Positions 1 through 7,216 of a stretch of DNA of 64,000 nt are shown in pieces; within the stretch, counting starts at the first letter, position 1, and each line of letters opens with the position of its first letter. The stretch covers positions 7,460,501 to 7,524,500 of the forward strand of contig NZ_CP012109.1 in the NCBI RefSeq assembly GCF_000280925.3. Reading direction: 5' to 3'. Source of the stretch: Myxococcus hansupus (GTDB lineage: Bacteria > Myxococcota > Myxococcia > Myxococcales > Myxococcaceae). A program made the position numbers and the translations under genes. The notes under the pieces were generated by a model. That model did not search any database, was not told the DNA's origin, and worked only from the letters and a program-made list of their open reading frames with translations.

Positions 1-303
1 GACCTGTGGGCCACCGCGGTGCTGCTCTACGAGCTGCTGGCATTGGAATCACCCTTCCCCTCCGGGCCCGAGGAGCAGGTGGAGTCCTCCATCCGCGGAG
101 GCAGGGTGACGCCGGTGCGCATGCGGGTGCCCCAGGTGTCCGACGCGCTGGCGCTGGTGCTGGACCGCGCCCTGGCGCCCGTGCCGTCCCAGCGCTTCAG
201 CTCCGCGGAGCAGTTCGCCCGAGCCCTCGCGCCGCTGAGCGACGACCGCGTGGCCACGCCCCTGGCCGTGGCCGCCGTGGTGCGCGGGCTGATGGAGACC
301 TGA
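1..303 (+). CDS. Ser/Thr protein kinase, C-terminal fragment (5' end outside window)
   Basis: The frame is open from base 1 to the TGA at 301-303 and begins DLWATAVLLYELL, then SPFPSG. This is the conserved D-x-W-x-x-G/A-V-x-L-Y-E-L-L (subdomain IX) segment of Hanks-type Ser/Thr kinases, followed by the usual PSQRFSSAEQFARAL tail of subdomain XI. About 100 residues are present and the catalytic loop must lie upstream. The protein stops some 40 residues after the kinase fold, so this copy has no C-terminal sensor domain. It is convergent with sbcC, only 14 bases away, leaving no room for a separate terminator. Family assignment is secure; the substrate is unknown. Confidence 0.85.
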   Translation, partial: DLWATAVLLYELLALESPFPSGPEEQVESSIRGGRVTPVRMRVPQVSDALALVLDRALAPVPSQRFSSAEQFARALAPLSDDRVATPLAVAAVVRGLMET

Positions 304-317
304 GCCCGCGCGGCCCT

Positions 318-3300
318 TCACGCCACCTGATGGCCCACGGCGGGGGGCACCATGCCCAGGTCGCCCTCCACCACCAGCCGGCTGCGCCCGCCGCCCTGTT
401 TCACCACCCGCACCTGCACGCCGATGCGCTCGGCCATGCCGCTGACGTGGGAGATGATGCCCACCTGCCGGCCCGTGGCCTGGAGCGCGTCCAGCGTGGC
501 CAGGGCCACCTCCAGCGTCTCCGGGTCCAACGTGCCGAAGCCCTCGTCGATGAAGAGCGTCTCGACCTGGGTCGTCTCCGAGGAGAGGGACGCGAGCCCC
601 AGCGCGAGCGCGAGCGACACCAGGAAGCTCTCGCCACCCGACAGGCTGGCCACGCTGCGGACCTCGTCGCCCATGTCTCCGTCCACCACCTGGAGGTCCA
701 GGTCGTGCCCGGGCACGCGCATCAACCGGTAGCGCCGCGCCAGCTCACGCAGGTGCGCGTTGGCATGCAGCAGCAGGGCGTCCAACGTGAGGCTCTGGGC
801 GAAGACCTTGAAGCGCTTGCCGTCATGCGAGCCGATGAGGTCGCCCAACACCTTCCACACCTCCGCCGCGCGGCGGCCTTCCTCCAGGGCCGCCGCTTCG
901 GCGCCATGCCGCGACCTCGCGCGGTCGTCGGCTTCCAGACGCGCCTTCAAGGTGGCCTCGGCGTGACGGCGCACCTCGGTTTCCGCGCGCAATCGCGCAC
1001 AGGCCTCGCCCGCCTCCTGCTCCGACAACGCGGGAGCGCCCGAGGCCTCATGCCGCGCGCGCTGCTCGCCGCGCTCCGCCAGCACCGCGGCGGCCTGGGC
1101 GAGCGCCTCACGCAACGCGGCCAGGGCCCGCGTCTCCGATTCGAGCCAGGCCGCGTCGTAGGCCAGCAGCGCTCGCACGGCCTCCAGCGTGGTGCCTCGC
1201 GTGGCGAGCCGAGCCGCCAACGCGGTGGCCTCGGACTCTCGCAGGGACAAGGCCTCCGCCCGGGTGCGAACGGCGTCCTCGGCGCGGGCCGTGGCGACCT
1301 GCACCGCCTGCTTCGCCGCCTCGGCGTGCTCACGGGCCCGCTCGAACGCGGACTCCGTGGCGTCCAGCCGCGACTGCAGCTCGGCGCGGACCTCGGCCGT
1401 GGGGCGGCCTTGCAGCAGCGCCGCGCGGGCACGGGCCAGCTCGCCGCGCTCCTGCTCCTTGCGGGCGGCGAAGGCCTGGTGCTCCTCGGCGTGCCGGGCG
1501 CTCACCTCCATCAACCCCTGCGCCCGGGCGCGATGCCGCTGCTCCTCGGCCTCGCGCGCTTCGGCCTTCTGCCGCGCGTCCTCCTTGCCCTTCCACATCA
1601 CCACGCGCTCGCCGCACTTGCGGCGGAAGGTGGCCGGGTCGTCCTCCAGCTTGCGGTCCCAACCCGCGTCCGCGGTGAAGACGGGTGACACCTCCGCGAG
1701 GACCTGCCGCAGCGTCTGCTCGGCGGCCTCGAGCCGGGCGTGAATCTCCTTGAGCACCGTCTCCGCGCGAGCCAGCATCTCCTCGGCCTGACGCAGCGCC
1801 TCCGCCGCCACCTCGCGCCGCATGCGCTGCGTCTCCAGCGCCGCGCGAGCGTCGCGTGCCGTCCGGGCGCGGGACTCGGCCGCCTGCTCTTCGTCCTTCA
1901 GCGCCGCGAGCCGCTCCGAGACCTCGACGCGCTCCGCGTCCAGCCAGGAACCCGCCAACGGCGAACCGCCAGTCGCGGGCGGCTCGGTCGCATCGGAGCC
2001 GGGGCGCGGCAACACCTCGCCGCCCGTGGACACAGCGGGGCTCGCCCTCGACGTCACGTGCGAGCCGAGTCCTTCCGCCCCCGCGTGCGCCGCATCAACG
2101 CCGGACAGCGCCGCGGAGGCCTCATCAACGCCGGACAACGCCGCGGAGGCCGCATCAACGCCGGACAACGCCGCGGAGGCCGCATCAACGCCGGACAGCG
2201 CCGCGGAGGCCGCATCAACGCCGGACAACGCCGCGGAGGCCGCGCCACCACCCCGCACGGCACGGCTCCCCTGCGCGGAAGAAGCAGGGCCGTGCCCCGT
2301 CTCACCCGCGCGTCCGGAGCCCCCATCCGCGTCGGACTGCACCGCTTGCATCCACGCGGCACACCCCTTCGCCCAGGCATCTCCGTGCGCCGCGGCCCGC
2401 GCAGCCGCGGACTGCCCACGCGCCTCCGCCTGTCCCGCGCGCGCACTGGCCGCGGCACTCCGCGCGCTCGCCGCCACCTCGACCTGCGTGGCCTCGGTCC
2501 GCTCCTTCTCCAGCACCTCCACACGCGAGGCGGCTTCCGCCACCAGCCCGTCGAGCGCGGACGCCTCACGCGCGTACGGATGCTCCGCCGCGCCGCACAG
2601 GGGACACGCTTCGCCCTCGCGCAACAACGCACGGTGGGACGCGTACCCCTGCGTGGCCTGCGCCAGCGACAGCGACCGCTGTGCCTCCTTCAGCGCCGCC
2701 TCGCGCTGCGTCCGCCGGGCCTCCGCGGCGCGCGCCTCCGTCGCGGCGGCCTCGGCCTCGACCTTCGCCGCCGCCACCTCGCTGCCCGCCGCGCGCGCCT
2801 CGGCTTCGTCCGCGACGAGCCCTTCGTGCGCGCCCCTCAGCCCCCGCGCGGCCTCCTGCCGCGCCAGCAGCCGCTCCCGGAGCGCCCGCCGCTCCGCGCC
2901 CGTCTCCGCCCCCAGCGCCGCCTCGGCGTGGGTCGCGGCCGCCAGCGCCATCTCCTCCGCGCGCGCCGTGGCGTCCCGCTCCTCGCGCCGCAGCCCCACC
3001 GCCTCGCGCAGGCCCTCCACGTCACCGAGCCGCCGCCCCGACTCCTCACGGGCCTTCCGGCGCTCCGCCTGCGCGACCTCGTAGCGCTCCAACTCCCGCT
3101 GCCAGCGAGGCCACTCGCTCGTGAGCGCCACCCAGTGCGCCTTGTCCGTCAGCCAGCCCCGCGCGGCCTCGGCCGCGGCATGCGCCTCGGACTCCCGCGC
3201 GAGCACGGCCTCCAGGTCCACCTTGGCCTTGGCCAACGACTCCTGGGACACCTCCGCGCGAGACCGCGCCTCCTTCGCCTCGCGGGAGACACCGTCCAGC

Positions 3301-4445
3301 CGCGCGTCCAACCGCGCCGCCTCTTCCAGCGCGGGGCGCGCCGCCACTTCCAACTCGTGCGCCGTGGCCCGCGCGGTCCCCGCCTCCAACAACTCCACCT
3401 GCCGCGCCGAGGACGCCGCCAGTGACGTCTCCACCTCCGAGGCCCGCGCCACCTGCGCCGCCTCCGCCTCCGCCCACCGGCGCTCCGCGGTCTCCACCGC
3501 CGCCACCGGCCCTCGGAAGGCCTCCGCCTCCCGGACCTCTTCGAGCCGGGCCGCGCGAGGCCCCGCCGCCTCCACCGCCGTCCGGGACTCCTGCGCCTTC
3601 ACCTCCGCCGCCTGCTCCGCGCCGCGCAACCCCGCCCGCGTCACGTGCCAGGCCGCCGCGCCCTCCGCGTCCTTGAGCCGCGCCTCCACCGCCTGCCGCG
3701 CCCGGGACTCCTCACCGAGCGCCGCCTCCGCCGCCACGCGCTCCGCCTCCGGCATCAGCGCGATGGCCGCCAACCCCTGCGCGCGCTTCGACAGCGCCTC
3801 CTGCTCCGCCTTGTTCTTCTCGTGCGCGGCGATGGACAAGCGGCTGTACACCTCCGTGCCCGTCATCCGCTCCAGCAGCTCGGCGCGCTCGCTGGCGTCC
3901 GCCTTGAGGAAGGCCGCGAACTCGCCCTGCGCCAGCAACGCCGAGCGGCGGAACTGGTCGAACGACAACCCCAGCCGCTCTTGAATCGCGGCGAGCACCT
4001 CGCCCTTGGTGCGGCCCGTGACCTGCCCGGTGGCCACATCCATCAACTGCATCTCCTGGGGCCGGAAGCGCCCTTCCGCGCGGTTGCGCGCGCGCCACAC
4101 CGACCAGCGCGCCCGGTAGCGGCGCCCGTCCTTGCCCAGGAAGTCCACTTCCGCGAAGCCCTCGGCCGCGCCCCGGCGCAACATGCCGCGCACGTCATAC
4201 GCGGACAGCCGCGCCTCCTCTTCCTCGTCCGCGCGGCCCACGGGCGCCCCGCCCCGGCCTCCCAGCCGAGGGGTACGGTCGAACAGCGCCAGGCACAGGG
4301 CATCCAACAACGTGCTCTTGCCCGCGCCCGTCGCGCCGGTAATCGCGAACAACCCCAGGCGGTCCAACGGCGGCTGGTCCAACTCCAGCGCGAAGTCCCC
4401 CGCGAAGCTCGTCAGGTTCGAACCACGAATCGCGAGCACCTTCAC
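318..4445 (-). CDS. sbcC: SbcC, large ATPase subunit of the SbcCD nuclease
   Basis: The 1375-residue protein is the SMC/Rad50-type ATPase of the SbcCD complex, which with SbcD opens and degrades DNA hairpins and protein-blocked ends. Visible motifs: Walker A GATGAGKSTLLDA near residue 40, long Ala/Glu/Arg-rich coiled coils, zinc-hook CPLC at residues 614-617, ABC signature SLSGGES, and Walker B TLFIDEGFGTLD near the C terminus. It is about 300 residues longer than E. coli SbcC (1048). Part of the excess is a low-complexity insertion after the hook (about residues 690-830) that contains five copies of a ten-residue SAALSGVDAA unit. The start overlaps the sbcD stop by four bases (ATGA), so the genes are translationally coupled. 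Confidence 0.95.
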   Translation of the reverse strand: MKVLAIRGSNLTSFAGDFALELDQPPLDRLGLFAITGATGAGKSTLLDALCLALFDRTPRLGGRGGAPVGRADEEEEARLSAYDVRGMLRRGAAEGFAEVDFLGKDGRRYRARWSVWRARNRAEGRFRPQEMQLMDVATGQVTGRTKGEVLAAIQERLGLSFDQFRRSALLAQGEFAAFLKADASERAELLERMTGTEVYSRLSIAAHEKNKAEQEALSKRAQGLAAIALMPEAERVAAEAALGEESRARQAVEARLKDAEGAAAWHVTRAGLRGAEQAAEVKAQESRTAVEAAGPRAARLEEVREAEAFRGPVAAVETAERRWAEAEAAQVARASEVETSLAASSARQVELLEAGTARATAHELEVAARPALEEAARLDARLDGVSREAKEARSRAEVSQESLAKAKVDLEAVLARESEAHAAAEAARGWLTDKAHWVALTSEWPRWQRELERYEVAQAERRKAREESGRRLGDVEGLREAVGLRREERDATARAEEMALAAATHAEAALGAETGAERRALRERLLARQEAARGLRGAHEGLVADEAEARAAGSEVAAAKVEAEAAATEARAAEARRTQREAALKEAQRSLSLAQATQGYASHRALLREGEACPLCGAAEHPYAREASALDGLVAEAASRVEVLEKERTEATQVEVAASARSAAASARAGQAEARGQSAAARAAAHGDAWAKGCAAWMQAVQSDADGGSGRAGETGHGPASSAQGSRAVRGGGAASAALSGVDAASAALSGVDAASAALSGVDAASAALSGVDEASAALSGVDAAHAGAEGLGSHVTSRASPAVSTGGEVLPRPGSDATEPPATGGSPLAGSWLDAERVEVSERLAALKDEEQAAESRARTARDARAALETQRMRREVAAEALRQAEEMLARAETVLKEIHARLEAAEQTLRQVLAEVSPVFTADAGWDRKLEDDPATFRRKCGERVVMWKGKEDARQKAEAREAEEQRHRARAQGLMEVSARHAEEHQAFAARKEQERGELARARAALLQGRPTAEVRAELQSRLDATESAFERAREHAEAAKQAVQVATARAEDAVRTRAEALSLRESEATALAARLATRGTTLEAVRALLAYDAAWLESETRALAALREALAQAAAVLAERGEQRARHEASGAPALSEQEAGEACARLRAETEVRRHAEATLKARLEADDRARSRHGAEAAALEEGRRAAEVWKVLGDLIGSHDGKRFKVFAQSLTLDALLLHANAHLRELARRYRLMRVPGHDLDLQVVDGDMGDEVRSVASLSGGESFLVSLALALGLASLSSETTQVETLFIDEGFGTLDPETLEVALATLDALQATGRQVGIISHVSGMAERIGVQVRVVKQGGGRSRLVVEGDLGMVPPAVGHQVA
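2093..2242 (-). repeat. Five tandem 30-bp repeats inside sbcC
   Basis: Five head-to-tail 30-bp units begin at 2093, 2123, 2153, 2183 and 2213, each opening with catcaacgccggaca and differing at one or two bases. They are in frame and encode about five copies of SAALSGVDAA at residues 735-784 of SbcC. The length of 30 lets copy number change without a frameshift. Confidence 0.95.
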
Positions 4446-5686
4446 GGCGACTCCTCCTGCACGTCGGACAGCAACGCATGGAAGGCCTCCACCACCGCGG
4501 GCGCGGGAGGCTCCTCGAAGTCACGGGCGTAGCGCGCGCGGAAGACGTCCTCGGGCGTGCGCTCCTTCAGCGAGAGCCCCGGCTGCACCTCCGCCAACGC
4601 GCCCCCCGTCCCGGTGTACGCGGGCGTCAGCTTCACCAGCCGCGCCGCCTTTCCATCCAGCACCTTCTCCACCTTCTGCCGCAGCGCGGGCTCCGGACGG
4701 GGAAGCGACACGCACACCTCCAGATACGGCCGGCGCCAGTCCAGCGCGCCCTCTTCGGACGCCGGCAGGGCCTCCAGCAACGCGAGCACCGTCTCCAACG
4801 GCGCGGCGTCCCGCCCGGGCACGCGCATCATGTCCGTGGTCCGCGGCACGGTGAGCGAACGCACCTCGCCCAGCGTCTCTCCCTCCAGCTCCACCACCAG
4901 CACCTGATGCCGGTAGCCCGCCTCCGACAGCGACAACGGCAGGGGCGAACCGCTGTAGCGCACGCCCTCGCGCCCGCCCACCCGCTGCGCCTTGTGCAGA
5001 TGCCCCAGCGCCGCGTAGGCCACGTCCTCCGGAAACAAATCCACGGGCAACGCGTGCTGATTGCCGCCCAGGACCTTCCGCTCGCTCAACACGGACAGCT
5101 CGGTGCCCGTCATGTAGCAGTGCCCCATGGCGACCAGCGCCTGCCCCGCCTGACGCCTGCGCCGCGCCGCGCCCAGCACCTCCGCGTACACCGTGCGCAC
5201 GCCCTCCACCAACCGGTCCCCCGCGTCCAACGGCACCGGAGGCAGGTCCGCCGGCCGCAGGAAGGGCACCGCCGCCACCCACGCGCCCACCCGCCCCTTC
5301 GCGTCGTGCAGCGGCACCAGCAGCCGCTCCCAATCCAGTGTTCCTCGGACGCGCGGCAACCCGCCCACCACGCGCACGCCCAGCGCGGAGAAGAGCGGGT
5401 CCGGCGCATCCAGCCGCGCCGCCGAATCGTGGTTGCCACCAATCACCACCACGTCCAGCCGAGGCAGGCGCCGCCGCGCCTTGGCGACGAACTGGTACCA
5501 GGCCGCCTGCGCGTCCGCGCTGGGGTTGGCCGTGTCGAAGATGTCTCCGGCCACCAGCAGCGCGTCCACCGCCTCCGCTTCCAGGGTCTCCAGCAGCCAG
5601 TCCAGGAAGGCGGCGTGCTCCGCGTCCCGCGAGACGTCGTACAGCGTGTGTCCCAGGTGCCAGTCCGACGTGTGCAGCAGGCGCAT
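4442..5686 (-). CDS. sbcD: SbcD, nuclease subunit of SbcCD
   Basis: This 414-residue metallophosphoesterase is the Mn-dependent nuclease partner of SbcC. The phosphoesterase motifs appear in order: HTSDWHLGH near the N terminus (D-x-H), AGDIFDTANPS, GGNHDS, GHCYMTG and ALGHLHKAQ (G-H-x-H). The length is close to E. coli SbcD (400). The ATG start is supported by the family N terminus MRLLHTSDWHLGH. The gene is first in the sbcDC operon, and its stop overlaps the sbcC start (ATGA). About 235 bases separate it from the divergent membrane-protein gene at 5922. Confidence 0.95.
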   Translation of the reverse strand: MRLLHTSDWHLGHTLYDVSRDAEHAAFLDWLLETLEAEAVDALLVAGDIFDTANPSADAQAAWYQFVAKARRRLPRLDVVVIGGNHDSAARLDAPDPLFSALGVRVVGGLPRVRGTLDWERLLVPLHDAKGRVGAWVAAVPFLRPADLPPVPLDAGDRLVEGVRTVYAEVLGAARRRRQAGQALVAMGHCYMTGTELSVLSERKVLGGNQHALPVDLFPEDVAYAALGHLHKAQRVGGREGVRYSGSPLPLSLSEAGYRHQVLVVELEGETLGEVRSLTVPRTTDMMRVPGRDAAPLETVLALLEALPASEEGALDWRRPYLEVCVSLPRPEPALRQKVEKVLDGKAARLVKLTPAYTGTGGALAEVQPGLSLKERTPEDVFRARYARDFEEPPAPAVVEAFHALLSDVQEESP

Positions 5687-5921
5687 CAGGCGTTCACCCT
5701 CCCTCTTTCCCGTGGCGCGCTGGCCGGCGGGCAGCCTCCATCAAGGAGGCGGCTCGCTCCAAGCGGCGTGCGCCTGCTCCCTTACTCTCTCCGTCTGACA
5801 TGCGCGCAAGTTCTTGAAAATCCACGCCGTTCTGGAGAGGACGCCCCGCCACGTCCCGCGAGTGGGCCCTCACGCGCGGAGGGGGTTGGCCGATACGGCC
5901 CGAGCAGGGATGCTGCCGGTC

Positions 5922-6587
5922 ATGTTCAGCATCCAAGCGAAGATCTTCGCCACCTTCATCGGGGTGGGCCTCGCCATCGCGGCCCTCATCGGCGCCTACC
6001 GCTGGCGATCCTGGAAACGGCAAATCAAGATGTGGGAGGACTTCGCGGCGAGCCGGGGCTGGCGCTTCGAGTCCCAACCGGGGTCCTTGTCCTACATTGG
6101 GACGCTGAGGCTGGACGGCGAACACGCCGGGCGGTCCTTCACCGTGGAGACCGAGCACCGGACCTCCGGCAAGCGCTCGCACATCGTCACCCTCATCCGG
6201 CACGACCTGGGCGCCAGCTTTCCCCGCGAGGTGAGCATCCGGCCCGAGAAGCTGGCCAACAAGCTCGGCAAACTCTTCGGCGTGAGGGACGAGGAGATTG
6301 GGGACACGCAGCTCGACGCCGCGCTGAACCTGAAGAACGTCACGCCCCGGGCCCGTGATCTGCTGCTCGGCGGTCGTCTGCACCGGCCCTTGCTGAACAT
6401 CGTCCGCGGCTTCGAGACGTTCACCATCGAGGACGGCAAACTGACGGCGGAGGTGATGGACGTCCCCCGCACCACCATCGAGCTGTACACCCTGCTGGCG
6501 CCCGTACGAGAGCTGGCCGACGCCATTCCGTCCCCGCATGACGCGTCCCGCGAGAACGACACCACCCCGGAGGCCGCCGGCGCATGA
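5922..6587 (+). CDS. Membrane-anchored protein of unknown function, first of a tandem pair
   Basis: From ATG 5922 the product is 221 residues: a hydrophobic N-terminal segment (FATFIGVGLAIAALIGAY), a basic stretch RWRSWKRQ, then a soluble domain starting MWEDFAASRGW. The next gene product has the same layout (membrane segment, then WKDFAALHGW) and similar motifs throughout, such as IRPEKLANKLGKLFG versus IRPEGLGRKLLKVIG and DEEIGD in both. The two are therefore duplicated paralogs. I do not recognise the family. ATG 5910 is an equally in-frame start; a start at 5814 would add a basic, non-hydrophobic leader and is less likely. The pair overlaps by four bases (ATGA), so they are probably cotranslated. 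Confidence 0.75.
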   Translation: MFSIQAKIFATFIGVGLAIAALIGAYRWRSWKRQIKMWEDFAASRGWRFESQPGSLSYIGTLRLDGEHAGRSFTVETEHRTSGKRSHIVTLIRHDLGASFPREVSIRPEKLANKLGKLFGVRDEEIGDTQLDAALNLKNVTPRARDLLLGGRLHRPLLNIVRGFETFTIEDGKLTAEVMDVPRTTIELYTLLAPVRELADAIPSPHDASRENDTTPEAAGA

Positions 6588-7210
6588 ACTCCGACGCCCT
6601 GCTCTCGCTCCTTCCGTACCTCGCCGTCTTCGTCGCGCTGGGACTCGGCGGCGTTGCCTACTGGAAGGACCATCAACGCCGGGACCAGGCCTGGAAGGAC
6701 TTCGCGGCCCTCCACGGCTGGGACATCACCGCCTCCTGGAACGAGTGGTCCGTCGACGGACTCCACCGACGAAGGCGGTTTCAACTGCGCACCGAGTACC
6801 GCAGGGTCGGCAAGAACAGGTCCCTCTACACCATGGTGTATCTGGACCTCGGCGAGGCCATTCCCATCGGGACGCGCATTCGTCCGGAGGGACTCGGCCG
6901 CAAGCTCCTCAAGGTGATTGGCAAGGGAGACGAGGAGATTGGCGACGCGGAGTTCGACAACGCGTTCGAGCTGACCCACCTCTCCGACGAGGTCCGGGCC
7001 GTGCTGCGAACGCCGGACGTGCGACGGCAGCTCCTGTTGCTCCGCCAGCGCTTCGGAACCTTCGTCATCGACAACGAACAACTCCAGGCGCAGCTACGGG
7101 GCATGCCCAACAGCGTCGAAGCGCTGGAATCCCTGGTGACTCCAGCGCTCCAACTCAGCGACGCCTTGGACCGGGTGGTCGAAGCGCGCCGCGAGCGTCA
7201 ACACGGCTGA
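6584..7210 (+). CDS. Membrane-anchored protein of unknown function, second of a tandem pair
   Basis: 208 residues with one N-terminal membrane segment (LLPYLAVFVALGLGGVAYW) followed by a cytoplasmic-looking domain. It is homologous to the preceding gene product along its length: WKDFAALHGW, a Tyr/Arg-rich beta-rich region, IRPEGLG, DEEIGDAEFDNAF and a final helical part. Its ATG lies in the stop of the previous gene, suggesting translational coupling and perhaps a heteromeric product. It ends seven bases from the convergent gene at 7217. No catalytic motif is recognisable, so function is not assigned. Confidence 0.75.
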   Translation: MNSDALLSLLPYLAVFVALGLGGVAYWKDHQRRDQAWKDFAALHGWDITASWNEWSVDGLHRRRRFQLRTEYRRVGKNRSLYTMVYLDLGEAIPIGTRIRPEGLGRKLLKVIGKGDEEIGDAEFDNAFELTHLSDEVRAVLRTPDVRRQLLLLRQRFGTFVIDNEQLQAQLRGMPNSVEALESLVTPALQLSDALDRVVEARRERQHG

Positions 7211-7216
7211 CCGCGC

